64,000 bases of DNA from JBBQVS01 sp038211295 (GTDB lineage Bacteria > Chloroflexota > Ktedonobacteria > Ktedonobacterales > Ktedonobacteraceae), in contig JBBQVS010000012.1 in assembly GCA_038211295.1 (NCBI GenBank), positions 6,787-70,786 of the forward strand, in the 5' to 3' direction. The notes beneath the pieces are model-generated. The model was not told the origin of the DNA and ran no database searches. It saw only the letters and a list, made by a program, of their open reading frames with translations. Below, one piece after another: positions 1-8,648 of the stretch. Both the position numbers and the translations under genes were made by a program. How positions within the stretch are numbered: position 1 is the stretch's first letter; each line of letters begins with the position of its first letter.

Positions 1-1611
1 GCCACCCGATGGTAGCGCGTTATATGCACGGAGCTGTCCGCCAACACCGGACATATCAGGTTCCCACATGGTCCAGACGACACCAGAGTTGGCTGTTACC
101 CCATCTGAGGTAATGACCGGAGAGCTGGAGCCGAAGCCAAAAGTGTCGGACGAAGTGCCTTTTGCAATGAGTGTTGGCTTGCCAGTACCATCCAAGCCAT
201 ACTGGTAGGCTTTGAGTCTACCACTGCCTTTGCCGCCCTGCGCGGTTGTTGTGTAGATGTAGCCACCGTTACCGCCCCAGACAGCGGGGGTGCTCCATAG
301 ACCTCCATTTGGGCCGATGCGATTGATTACATTGTCTGGCCCGGTTGCTCCCGCGCGACCACCCATGTTGTCGGCGTTGAGCATGTAGATGTAGCCACTT
401 TTGCCATCTGCAATCATCAAGTGTGGATAGGTTGCTGTCCCAAAGTATGGCTGAGGCAAGCCAACGGGGCCGCCAGAACCAAAGTCCGAGTCATTGAGGT
501 TGAGTGAGTCAGCGTCATAGGGCGAGAAGAAATCCGTATTTTTGAGTGTGCCATTGGGTTGCACTGTCAAGCGAACAGCGGATTGACCCAGGTTTGTTGA
601 GCCAACGGTTCCCGCGATACCATTTGCGGGCGGCACACCATTCGAGGTGGAGAAGACAATCTGCCCATTGCCGTCGGAGACCAGGCCACCGCCGGATTGC
701 CAGATGCCAGCACCACGTGCCATAGGATCAGCTGTTCCGGCCTCATCCGTCCAGAGCGTTGCGATATGGCCTGTCGTTGCGACACCGACAACCCAGCCTT
801 CATATGGCTTGCGGTCACAATGTCCACCAAAAGCTGCGTAAACAACGCCATTCATCAGCAGAAGGGCGGGGCGTTGCAGTTCATAAACAGCATTAAATGT
901 ATGGTCGGGAGCATTGGAAGCCGCGCCTGTGATGGCAACAGGAAAGCCTGTCTTGTCTTGTCCTGTCGCCATGTCAATAGCGTGCATATAATAATTTGTG
1001 ACGCCGCCAACGATGGCGACACTGGTGAGATAAGCAACATTATTGGTTGCGTCCACTGCTGGTGTGCTTGTAACACCAATCGAAGGATTGATGTCAGCAC
1101 ATGTTACAACTGATGGGTTAAAGGGTGTCCCAAGATTGCGCGTCCAGGTTTTTGTGCCTGTTGCGGCATCGATGCCATAAATGTTATTGGTCTCTGTTGC
1201 AACTAATAAAGTTTTATTGACTACTATTGGGGTTGCATATATTTGTCCATCGACGGTTGTATCGAACTGCTTGCCGAAGTTGCCGCCCCCAACCTGTGCG
1301 GGTGAGAGATTGGGTTGGTCACTATACCAACTATCGCGCAACTGTTGTGGTGTGGCTACCGTCGTAACAGCTTTAGCCGCGTGAGTAAAATGAAAGACGC
1401 CACCAATCAACACCGAAACCGATGTGAGGATGAGCAAGGCTACTGTCCCTAACCGCCACCAACGCCTACTGACCTGTTGAATCAAGAGTGTACCTGTCTT
1501 TCTAAAATTGCAGAGTGTCTCTCTACCGTTTTTTACACTACGATTTACGCTTTTCGTACTCCTACTGAACGGTGCAGGAGAAGTGATTTGGTCGCTGAGT
1601 TTTTTGTTCAT
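1..1611 (-). CDS. PQQ-like beta-propeller membrane-anchored protein (3' end outside window)
   Basis: The frame stays open from ATG at 1611 to the left edge (537 codons seen, stop not reached). After a basic N-terminus of about 60 residues there is one hydrophobic segment (WWRLGTVALLILTSVSVLIG), then an extracytoplasmic region with repeated blades such as DGQIYATPIVVNKTLLVAT, NNIYGIDAATGTKTWTRNL and GYIYMLNADNMGGRAG. That pattern of 'YALDAxTGxxxW' strands is typical of PQQ-type eight-bladed propellers. No catalytic residues of quinoprotein dehydrogenases can be identified, so a binding or structural role is as likely as an enzymatic one. No clear ribosome site precedes 1611; TTG at 1476 is an alternative start. 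It is divergent from the PadR gene. Confidence 0.75.
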   Translation of the reverse strand, partial: MNKKLSDQITSPAPFSRSTKSVNRSVKNGRETLCNFRKTGTLLIQQVSRRWWRLGTVALLILTSVSVLIGGVFHFTHAAKAVTTVATPQQLRDSWYSDQPNLSPAQVGGGNFGKQFDTTVDGQIYATPIVVNKTLLVATETNNIYGIDAATGTKTWTRNLGTPFNPSVVTCADINPSIGVTSTPAVDATNNVAYLTSVAIVGGVTNYYMHAIDMATGQDKTGFPVAITGAASNAPDHTFNAVYELQRPALLLMNGVVYAAFGGHCDRKPYEGWVVGVATTGHIATLWTDEAGTADPMARGAGIWQSGGGLVSDGNGQIVFSTSNGVPPANGIAGTVGSTNLGQSAVRLTVQPNGTLKNTDFFSPYDADSLNLNDSDFGSGGPVGLPQPYFGTATYPHLMIADGKSGYIYMLNADNMGGRAGATGPDNVINRIGPNGGLWSTPAVWGGNGGYIYTTTAQGGKGSGRLKAYQYGLDGTGKPTLIAKGTSSDTFGFGSSSPVITSDGVTANSGVVWTMWEPDMSGVGGQLRAYNALPSGG

Positions 1612-1844
1612 ACATGCATACATAGAGATATAGTGAAGTATGCGGTAGGACGTCTCGTGATTTCTCCATACACATAGAGTGTTTTGAATGTTACCTTCAT
1701 TGTTATATCAAATACAAGTTAAGAAAAAAAGGAGATGCGGTTGAGAAACGGTAACGGTTTCTGATGCTAGGTGTAGTTTTGTGACCTTCTGTAGCTACTA
1801 CCTGCTGCTATATATGTAGACGCTTGACTTGTGAAAACATCCTC

Positions 1845-1914
1845 TTGACAAAACTTTTGTCTTGTGATAAAAATATGTCACACAGACATGTCATGAAGAC
1901 CTATCTATGTGACA
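1845..1914 (+). promoter_or_regulatory. padR promoter and candidate PadR operator
   Basis: TTGACA (1845-1850) is followed after 17 bp by the weak -10 TAAAAA (1868-1873). Immediately downstream lie ATGT (1875-1878) and ACAT (1886-1889), seven bases apart, close to the ATGT-N8-ACAT pattern known for PadR-family operators. A wider inverted pair TGTCACA (1876-1882) and TGTGACA (1908-1914) overlaps the proposed padR start, and GACATGTC is an 8-bp palindrome. The position suggests autoregulation, which is inferred. The region 1612-1844 upstream is AT-rich and shows nothing else I recognise. Confidence 0.45.
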
Positions 1915-2526
1915 AGAAGTATGAAGGTTATGATGTATGAGTTGATTATTCTTGGGCAGTTGATGCGCCAGCCCGCCCACGGATACTTAATAGCCAAAAT
2001 TATCAACGATATGATTGGCCCCTTCGCTCATGTAAGCAATGGACGGTTGTACCCTTTGCTGAGTAAGCTTGAAAAATCGGGCTTGATTGCTCTGTATACC
2101 GTCACCGCGCGTGAGTCACAGGGGGATCGTCAGCTACGCCGTTATGAAATTACTCAGGCGGGGCGCAAGCGTTTTCACACACTGATGATGGACACAACCG
2201 CGAATCCAGGCGAGTATCAAAAATTGTTCACACAGAAGGTCGCGTATTTTACGCTTTTGAAACCTGTTGAACGGCTGCGGCTGATTGACCATTACAGCAA
2301 TTATTGTCAAGCACATGTACTGCATTTGGTCGCAGAGGCCGAAGATATTACACGCGAGTCTAGCAACTGGGAACCAACACCGCACCCTGATTTTGTACAA
2401 AATGTGTTGCAGGTTATGTATCACACGATAGACCAGTGGGAACTAGAATTATGTTGGGTAAAGGGCCTACAAGAGCGCGAGAATGCGTCTACTCAGCAGA
2501 ACAGTGTTCAGCATTCTGAAATATAA
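1909..2526 (+). CDS. PadR-family transcriptional regulator
   Basis: A 205-residue protein with the PadR winged-helix domain at residues about 8-90 (YELIILGQLMRQPAHGYLI, then GRLYPLLSKLEKSGLI and a wing leading to YEITQAGRKRF). The C-terminal helical part, about 95-190, matches the dimerisation region of longer PadR proteins. Such regulators usually repress neighbouring efflux genes and are released by a drug-like ligand. The GTG at 1909 is used here; ATG at 1921 is equally possible. The 3' end lies 22 bp before the MFS pump gene, so the two are probably cotranscribed, with the ABC genes further on. Confidence 0.85.
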   Translation: MTRSMKVMMYELIILGQLMRQPAHGYLIAKIINDMIGPFAHVSNGRLYPLLSKLEKSGLIALYTVTARESQGDRQLRRYEITQAGRKRFHTLMMDTTANPGEYQKLFTQKVAYFTLLKPVERLRLIDHYSNYCQAHVLHLVAEAEDITRESSNWEPTPHPDFVQNVLQVMYHTIDQWELELCWVKGLQERENASTQQNSVQHSEI

Positions 2527-2548
2527 CTTTTTTGGGAGAAACTATAAA

Positions 2549-4621
2549 ATGGAAACAACATCAAACCGCGTGGAGCAACCGGAGGAGAAGAATACTTCTG
2601 CGGCTCAGCCTCGATCTGGGCAACCGCAAAGTGCGCCTGCTGGTGGCAATCGCTTGCGTGGCGTCGCGCTAGTGAGTATTCTGGCGGCACTGATGCTCAC
2701 ATTGCTGCTTGAGGCACTCGATCAAACAATCGTCGGAACCGCGCTTCCGAAGATTATCGGTTCGCTGCAAGGTTTTGACCGTTACACATGGGTTGTGACG
2801 GCGTACTTACTTGGCTCGACAACAATGATTCCAATTGTTGGTAAGCTCTCTGACCAGTTCGGGCGCAAGTGGTTCTTTATTGCGGGCGTTATTATCTTTC
2901 TGCTTGGCTCTATTCTTTCGGGAGCCGCGCAGACGATAGATCAACTTATCATCTATCGCGCCTTACAAGGCATTGGCGCGGGTATTGGCATCTCGCTTGT
3001 CTTTACCGTTGTTGGCGATATCTTCCCACCGGCGGAACGCGCACGCTGGCAGGGTATCTTTTCGAGCGTCTACGGCTTTTCGAGCGTCGTTGGCCCAACC
3101 ATTGGCGGCTGGCTTTCGGATAATGGCCCATTGTTGGGCAACCTTGTGACTACTACGTCGCGCTGGCGTTGGGTATTCTATATCAACATGCCACTCGGCA
3201 TTATCGCGCTTATCGCACTCTTGATTTATCTACCAACAAACATCTCGACCCGCACTACAACCTATACCGGCTGGGCCGCCGTGCGTCGTGTTGATTTTCT
3301 AGGTGCGTTGCTGGCCTCTAGCGCAACCATTTGTTTATTGCTGGGCCTGACATGGGGCGGAAACCAGATTTATGCGTGGAGTTCTGTGCAAGTAATCGGT
3401 GCGTTGGTCGCTGCGGTTGTGCTATATGTGTCTTTCTTTATCGCGGAACGTTTCGCCGTAGAGCCGATGCTGCCGCTTGATCTCTTCCGCAACCGTGTTT
3501 TTGCCGCTGATTCTGTGCTTGGCTTGACCTCTGGTATGGTTTTGCTCTCGCTCATCATCTACCTGCCACTCTATATACAGGGGGTACTTGGCGAGTCCGC
3601 CACCAATTCAGGCGCGGTTATTACCCCGCTTACAATCAGTCTGGTTGTTGGGGCCGCCCTCTCTGGCTTTGTGATTGCTAAAGTTGGACGCTATCAGGCT
3701 ATTACCATCATTGGCTCGGTCATTTTGATGATCGGTGTTTTCTTGATGACATTTATGTCCGCTTCGACGAGCATTTTAGAGGTGAGCCGCAACATGATTA
3801 TCGCGGGTGTCGGACTGGGCATCTTCTTTGCAGTGCTGACATTAGCGGTACAGAACGCGCTGCCACGCACACGGCTGGGTGTTGGGACTGGTGCAATTAC
3901 CTACCTACGCTCTGTTGGACAGACACTCGGTGTCGCAATCACTGGCTCTGTAGTGAATAATGTGATTGCCTCCGATCTCCTCAATCGCTTGCCGAGCGGA
4001 TACAAGCAATTAGGGGCAAAAGGTCTGGCGGCGGCAACCAACCAGCAGGTGCTTGTCAATCCTGACTATCGCAACAATGTGGTCAAATTCGGCACAAAGG
4101 CGGCACTGGATAATGCTGTTCCTAACATTGTCGCGCAGACGGTGCCGCCAATTGTCAAGCAGTCAGTCGCGCAGGCGGTTCAAAAAGCGGTAGCGCAAGC
4201 TGTGCCACAGGCTGTTGCGAAGGCAACCGCGAACGTACCCGCCGGCCCGTTTCACGACGCGACGGTTGCGAAAATAACGGCACAGGTCACAAAGCAGGTC
4301 ACAGACCAGGTTACGGCACAAGTTACCGCGCAAGCGACGCCACAAATCACGCAGCAGGTGACACAGCAAATAACGTTGCAGGCAACCGCACAGATCACCA
4401 ACTCTGTTCATCACCTGTTGCAACAGGTATTTGATGCCCTGCGCCTTTCGCTCGCTGTAGGCATTCAGCGTGGTTTCCTGACCGTTTTCGTCTTCTGTGT
4501 GTTCGTCTTTCTGGCCTCACTCTTCCTGAAAGATATTCCACTCGTGAAAAGCTACCGGGAGGAGGCGAAACCCGTGGCAGAGACGACATCAGAGCCGCGC
4601 GTTATACCTGCATCTCACTAG
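2549..4621 (+). CDS. DHA2-family MFS drug efflux pump with long repeat-rich loop
   Basis: A 690-residue major facilitator of the 14-helix DHA2 (EmrB/QacA) type. The N-terminal motifs LDQTIVGTALPKI and GKLSDQFGRKWFF (motif A) and the helix PAERARWQGIFSSVYGFSSVVGPTIGGWL (residue 165 onward; motif C region) are clear, so proton-coupled export of drugs or lipophilic compounds is likely. Start chosen at 2549 because GGGAGA lies 9-14 bases upstream. The unusual part is residues about 480-624, between the last two helices: an Ala/Gln/Val/Thr-rich stretch of short degenerate repeats (AQAVQKAVAQAVPQAVAKA, then QVTDQVTAQVTAQATPQ) that ordinary DHA2 pumps lack. It probably forms an extracytoplasmic amphipathic or coiled segment. 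Confidence 0.9.
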   Translation: METTSNRVEQPEEKNTSAAQPRSGQPQSAPAGGNRLRGVALVSILAALMLTLLLEALDQTIVGTALPKIIGSLQGFDRYTWVVTAYLLGSTTMIPIVGKLSDQFGRKWFFIAGVIIFLLGSILSGAAQTIDQLIIYRALQGIGAGIGISLVFTVVGDIFPPAERARWQGIFSSVYGFSSVVGPTIGGWLSDNGPLLGNLVTTTSRWRWVFYINMPLGIIALIALLIYLPTNISTRTTTYTGWAAVRRVDFLGALLASSATICLLLGLTWGGNQIYAWSSVQVIGALVAAVVLYVSFFIAERFAVEPMLPLDLFRNRVFAADSVLGLTSGMVLLSLIIYLPLYIQGVLGESATNSGAVITPLTISLVVGAALSGFVIAKVGRYQAITIIGSVILMIGVFLMTFMSASTSILEVSRNMIIAGVGLGIFFAVLTLAVQNALPRTRLGVGTGAITYLRSVGQTLGVAITGSVVNNVIASDLLNRLPSGYKQLGAKGLAAATNQQVLVNPDYRNNVVKFGTKAALDNAVPNIVAQTVPPIVKQSVAQAVQKAVAQAVPQAVAKATANVPAGPFHDATVAKITAQVTKQVTDQVTAQVTAQATPQITQQVTQQITLQATAQITNSVHHLLQQVFDALRLSLAVGIQRGFLTVFVFCVFVFLASLFLKDIPLVKSYREEAKPVAETTSEPRVIPASH

Positions 4622-4726
4622 TATGATAGCAAAGAAGAGATGTATGACATGCTGCTCTTTTAATAAGTGCTCTTAAAGAGAAGAACAATTCAAACTAATA
4701 AAACGATCATTGAAAGAGGAACGTTC

Positions 4727-5710
4727 ATGAGTAACAGACCGAACATTCTGACAAAAGAACAAGCGGATGCGCTAGCTACTGTTCTACCTGCGATTGAGAT
4801 ACATGAGCTTTCTAAAAGCTTCGGGAGTTTTCAAGCTGTGGATCATCTTACGCTCACCGTGCAGCAGGGTGAGGTCTTCGGTTTACTGGGGCCAAATGGG
4901 TCGGGCAAGACGACGACAATCAATATGATTAGCGGTTTGACGGTTCCCACCAGCGGAACTGTTACGGTGCTTGGGTACGATGTACGCAAGAATGCACGCG
5001 CGGTTCGGCAGATTCTGGGAGCTGTACCACAGGAGACCGCATTGTATGAAGAGTTATCTGCATGGACAAATATGGATTTTCATGCTGATCTGTTCGGTAT
5101 CCCCGTGCGTGAAAAGAAGCAGCGTATTAACGCCATGCTGGAACTAGTACAGCTTGCAGATCGCAAGAACTCCCGCGTTGGCACCTTTTCCGGTGGTATG
5201 AAACGACGCCTCGCGCTTGGTCGCGCCCTGCTTCATGACCCAAAATTGATCTACTTGGATGAGCCAACATTGGGGGTAGATGTGCAGGCACGCCGTGCTA
5301 TCTGGGACTACATTCTATTGTTGCGGAGCCAGGGTAAAACTGTGCTTATTACAACAAACTATCTTGAAGAGGCACAGGCACTGTGTGACCGTCTCGCGAT
5401 TATCGATCATGGCAAATTGATCGCTGTTGACACGCCGGAGCATCTCAAGCAGACCTATGGAGGCAGCGTAATCGAACTAGAGACGGCGCATATTATCGTC
5501 GCGGTGGAGAGTATTCGGGCGTTGCAGGGCATTAAAGAGGTGCTGCAAACGGGTACACATCTCTCGATTACAACGCAGGGAACCAGCAATGTGGTGCCAC
5601 AAATCATCAATATTGTGTCGCAGGAGGGTGATATTCGCGATATTGTGGTGCGTGAACCTAACCTCGATGAAATTTTCTTGAGTCTCACCGGGACCGCGTT
5701 ACGCGACTAA
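4727..5710 (+). CDS. ABC transporter ATP-binding protein (DrrA-like drug exporter)
   Basis: A 327-residue ATPase. Walker A is GPNGSGKTT near residue 57, the signature is FSGGMKRRLALGRALL near 155, and Walker B plus D-loop is LIYLDEPTLGVD near 174. A C-terminal extension after residue 240 resembles the regulatory part of DrrA/CcmA-type exporters. ATG at 4727 is preceded by GAGGAA; an upstream in-frame GTG at 4667 has no such site. It precedes two ABC-2 permease genes by 33 and about 1180 bp and should energise a heterodimer of them. Confidence 0.93.
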   Translation: MSNRPNILTKEQADALATVLPAIEIHELSKSFGSFQAVDHLTLTVQQGEVFGLLGPNGSGKTTTINMISGLTVPTSGTVTVLGYDVRKNARAVRQILGAVPQETALYEELSAWTNMDFHADLFGIPVREKKQRINAMLELVQLADRKNSRVGTFSGGMKRRLALGRALLHDPKLIYLDEPTLGVDVQARRAIWDYILLLRSQGKTVLITTNYLEEAQALCDRLAIIDHGKLIAVDTPEHLKQTYGGSVIELETAHIIVAVESIRALQGIKEVLQTGTHLSITTQGTSNVVPQIINIVSQEGDIRDIVVREPNLDEIFLSLTGTALRD

Positions 5711-5743
5711 CTGGCACTACTGACAGGTATAAAGAGGACTATC

Positions 5744-6856
5744 ATGGCACAGGTTACATACAATTTGCGCGTCATCTGGGCGTGCATGAAAAAAGATATC
5801 AAGGTCTCGCTTACAGACCGTGTGTTCGCTATTCTGGGCGTCTTTCTGTCCGTCAACTTCCTTATTCTGTTCAGTCTTTTTGTGCTATCGGGCGGGCAAG
5901 CTCCTACCGCCGTTGTGATGAATGATACGGGGCCATATGCTCAACAGTTTTATCAAGCAATGGCGGGCGCACACTCGTTCGTTTTGCGCAAGGCGAGTGC
6001 AAGCGAGGCGCACACGCTTATTCAGACGGGGCGCATCGTTGCGGTTGTGACCATTCCCGCCGACTTTGATACGCGGATACAGAATAACGAGCCGGTCAAG
6101 GTAGGTGTCGATATCAACAATCTCAACACGGACTTTACCAACGATATTCGTCGCGCGGTTCCTCTCTCGATTACCTCGTTTTACGCAAAAGCGTTTCCTG
6201 ATGTCGTGACCGTTGTGCCAAAAGAGTCCGATCAATATCGGCAGGATACCGACTACATTCCTTATCTGACCGTTTCGATTCTGGTTATCGCGCTGGTCGT
6301 GGGTGGTCTCTTGCAGTCTGGCACGTCGGCGGCGCGTGAGTGGGAAAACGCGACAATGAAAGAGTTGTTGCTTTCGCCTGCTAGTCGCTGGGCGGTTGTG
6401 ACCGGAAAGATGCTGGGCGCACTGGTGATGAGCCTTGCCTCTGTACTGATTGTGCTTGCTGTCCTGATTTTTGTGATTGGAGTACGGCCCATGCACTGGG
6501 GCGAGGTCATTGGCTTTACACTCCTCACGCTCACCATTTTCATTGCGCTGGGGACACTGCTCGGCACGCTTTTGAAGCAGCGACAGGCGTTTATGGGGTT
6601 GGCGTTTGGGACAGCAATCCCTCTGTTCTTCCTGAGTGGTGCGTTTGGCCCGATTTCGTTTAACACGCCGGCTATTCAGGTTATTGCACAGATATTTCCC
6701 GTCTACTACGCTATTGTTGTGCAACAACATGCGTTTCATGGCTTTAACCTGAATACCTATGGCCTCTGGCTCAATGTCTTTATTTTGTGCGGGTATGCGT
6801 TTGGACTGATGTCGCTGGCGGCACTTGTATTACGTCGAAGCACGGTAGCAAACTAG
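5744..6856 (+). CDS. ABC-2 type permease (first of a pair)
   Basis: A 370-residue membrane protein with the ABC-2 membrane_3 layout: one N-terminal helix (residues about 28-48, IFGVFL-type hydrophobic run), a large extracytoplasmic domain (about 50-175) and five C-terminal helices from about 178. The hallmark cytoplasmic helix is present as AREWENATMKELLLSPAS, followed by the RWAVVTGKMLGAL helix. It shares the NNLNTDFTNDIRRAVP motif with the next gene, so the two are paralogues that probably pair as the channel of the exporter. AAAGAGG precedes the ATG. Confidence 0.92.
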   Translation: MAQVTYNLRVIWACMKKDIKVSLTDRVFAILGVFLSVNFLILFSLFVLSGGQAPTAVVMNDTGPYAQQFYQAMAGAHSFVLRKASASEAHTLIQTGRIVAVVTIPADFDTRIQNNEPVKVGVDINNLNTDFTNDIRRAVPLSITSFYAKAFPDVVTVVPKESDQYRQDTDYIPYLTVSILVIALVVGGLLQSGTSAAREWENATMKELLLSPASRWAVVTGKMLGALVMSLASVLIVLAVLIFVIGVRPMHWGEVIGFTLLTLTIFIALGTLLGTLLKQRQAFMGLAFGTAIPLFFLSGAFGPISFNTPAIQVIAQIFPVYYAIVVQQHAFHGFNLNTYGLWLNVFILCGYAFGLMSLAALVLRRSTVAN

Positions 6857-6892
6857 CCTCCTGATGCTTTTCTCGAAGAAAGATACACTTAC

Positions 6893-7999
6893 ATGAAGTC
6901 TTCGTTTTTCCGTTCAGTCTGGGCGATTCTCAAAAAAGATTTGCGGGTATGGCTTAGCAACAGGCGCAATATTGCTGCGACGATTGTTCCACCGCTCGCG
7001 TTCCTGCTTATTCAAGCACTGGGTGCGGTTGCCGTTGGACGTAGCCCCGTCGCGCTTGTGACACTCGACCAGGGCGTGAAGGGACAACAGATGCAGCAAA
7101 TCTTTCATAGTGCCGATGTGTCTCGTGTTACTGACGCGACGCCGCAGCAGGCCAAGCAGCTCTACGATAATATTCAGGTGATTGCGGTCATCACCATTCC
7201 AAGGAATTTTACACAACGTGTCACTGCTCACGACGTGTCACCTGTGAATGTACAGGTCAATAACCTGAACCTCGACTTCACCAACGATGTGCGGCGTTCG
7301 GTTCCCGATGCGATTACTCAGTTCTATCAAGCGCAGGGGAGCAGTAGCCCAATCAAGGTAACGGTGCAGGAGCAAGATGTGCGTTTGCGTGATGTGCAAT
7401 TGTTTCAGTATTCGGTATTGCCAACGATTATTCTCCTGCTAACGCTTTCAGGTCTGGTGACGAGCAGTATTGCGACTGCCCGCGAGTGGGAGACGCGTAC
7501 CGTCAAGGAACTGCTACTCTCGCCCACGGCGCACAGCGCAATTATCGTGGGCAAGGTTCTGGCAGGTTTTGTGACGACGTTTTTGCTGGGAATGCTGGTC
7601 TTTCTGCTGGGGGCAGCACTCAACTGGACGCGACCAGAAGGCGTGTACTGGCTTACAAGTATAGTCGTGCTGGCGATAACCGCATTGTTTAGTACAGGGC
7701 TTGGAGTCGCGCTGGGAGCGGCTTTGCACAAATCGCAACCTGTTATTGCTATCTCAGTCAACATTGCCATCTACCTCTTTTTTCTCGCGGGTGGTATTGG
7801 CGTGATTGCGTTTGAACCAGCCTGGTTACAAAATATCGCGGCGTATGTCCCGTTGACGTATGGTATTCATGCGCTGGAACAAGCGGTTTTCTACAGTTCG
7901 TCCGACCTTTTCGGGCGCGACATACTCATCCTCGGTCTGTGTGCGCTTGCCACGCTTGCGCTAGGTGTGCTGTCGATGAGACGCAGTATTGTGAGCTAG
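6893..7999 (+). CDS. ABC-2 type permease (second of a pair)
   Basis: A 368-residue paralogue of the preceding gene with the same order: N-terminal helix, extracytoplasmic domain containing NNLNLDFTNDVRRSVPDAI, the coupling helix AREWETRTVKELLLSPTA and five terminal helices. It closes the PadR/MFS/ABC cluster, lying 36 bp after its partner. Having two permease genes with one ATPase suggests a heterodimeric channel on an ATPase dimer. Substrate cannot be read from sequence; antibiotic or lipid export is inferred from family and neighbours. A 26-bp stem hairpin follows four bases after the stop. Confidence 0.92.
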   Translation: MKSSFFRSVWAILKKDLRVWLSNRRNIAATIVPPLAFLLIQALGAVAVGRSPVALVTLDQGVKGQQMQQIFHSADVSRVTDATPQQAKQLYDNIQVIAVITIPRNFTQRVTAHDVSPVNVQVNNLNLDFTNDVRRSVPDAITQFYQAQGSSSPIKVTVQEQDVRLRDVQLFQYSVLPTIILLLTLSGLVTSSIATAREWETRTVKELLLSPTAHSAIIVGKVLAGFVTTFLLGMLVFLLGAALNWTRPEGVYWLTSIVVLAITALFSTGLGVALGAALHKSQPVIAISVNIAIYLFFLAGGIGVIAFEPAWLQNIAAYVPLTYGIHALEQAVFYSSSDLFGRDILILGLCALATLALGVLSMRRSIVS

Positions 8000-8003
8000 G
8001 GGT

Positions 8004-8060
8004 ATGACGTGGGTATGGTAGTGGCGCAGCTTGTCTGCGCCACTACCATACCCACGTCAT
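8004..8060. repeat. Modular hairpin repeat, copy 1 (perfect 26-bp stem)
   Basis: Arms 8004-8029 and 8035-8060 are perfectly complementary around a CTTGT loop. The arm contains GGTAGTGGCGCAG, the ATAGTAGTG-type arm of the dispersed family described under 24391, used on both sides. It lies between the efflux operon and the convergent small HTH gene, so it probably also terminates both; there is no T-tract. Confidence 0.8.
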
Positions 8061-8091
8061 CTACGCTGTTGAGCATATCTTGCAAATATCC

Positions 8092-8289
8092 CTATTCTTG
8101 CTCTGGGCGAGGGCGAGATTGCTTGCGTCTCGCAATGAATATGGTCAAGTTTTCTCTGGTAACACGATATCTACGCAATACGTCCAATTCTGCTATCAAC
8201 TCCCCCGACGCTATCCAACGGCGCACCGTCTTCTCGTTTACATCCAACTCTTTTACAATATCTCTGATAGTTAATAATTCGTCGCTCAT
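8092..8289 (-). CDS. Small helix-turn-helix (excisionase/MerR-like) DNA-binding protein
   Basis: A 65-residue protein that is almost entirely one winged-helix domain: MSDELLTIRDIVKELDVNEK, then VRRWIASGELIAELDV and YRVTRENLTIFI. The arrangement (helix-turn-helix, W in the recognition helix, wing, closing strand) is that of HTH_17/excisionase DNA-binding domains, but family placement is by pattern only. No recombinase accompanies it. It diverges from two tiny genes across a 140-bp region that carries direct repeats, so it may regulate them. Confidence 0.8.
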   Translation of the reverse strand: MSDELLTIRDIVKELDVNEKTVRRWIASGELIAELDVLRRYRVTRENLTIFIARRKQSRPRPEQE

Positions 8290-8341
8290 GTCACGCTCCT
8301 ACGTACTTTGCTTTCATTCTACAGCGATAGCCATTTTTGGT

Positions 8342-8396
8342 CAAATGTAGACTAGTACAAAAAATAGTGGACATGTTCGGACAAATGTAGTATAAT
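8342..8396 (+). promoter_or_regulatory. Promoter and direct repeats ahead of the two tiny genes
   Basis: TGGACA (8368-8373), 17 bp and TATAAT (8391-8396) form a near-consensus sigma-70 promoter reading rightward. CAAATGTAG occurs twice, at 8342-8350 and 8382-8390, 40 bp apart (close to four helical turns), with the second copy inside the spacer. That is a plausible binding site for the divergent HTH protein; the protein-site link is inference. Confidence 0.6.
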
Positions 8397-8429
8397 TCAG
8401 GAGAAATGTATAACAGTAAAGGAGCAACG

Positions 8430-8648
8430 ATGAGTAACAGTGAGGTACGGCGACTGATGGAACAGATAGACCTGCAAACCCAAGCGATTGAACGCGCTAT
8501 GCATGGAACCGCGATTGTTGCTAGCCACGAGAGTATCAACGCACGTTACACCAATCTTGGGCGAGTGCAAGAAGAGTTGGCTCTACATATTGGCGAGCAG
8601 TCCGCAGTTGAGGTATTGCTTGAAAGTTATGTGAGGAATGTTGGATGA
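8430..8648 (+). CDS. 72-residue protein of unknown function
   Basis: ATG at 8430 has AAAGGAG nine to ten bases upstream and a strong promoter 35-60 bp upstream, so expression is likely. The product is soluble, mostly helical in appearance and charged (SEVRRLMEQIDLQTQAIERA, later ELALHIGEQSAVEVLLESY), with no cysteine, signal peptide or membrane segment. I do not recognise the family. Its stop overlaps the next start (ATGA), implying translational coupling and a joint function with the 94-residue neighbour. Confidence 0.7.
   Translation: MSNSEVRRLMEQIDLQTQAIERAMHGTAIVASHESINARYTNLGRVQEELALHIGEQSAVEVLLESYVRNVG

Noticed and set aside
5885..6739. 284-codon open frame on the minus strand
   Set aside because: It is antisense to the ABC-2 permease, whose domain motifs are complete; the translated sequence is rich in Arg, Asn and His with no known motif.
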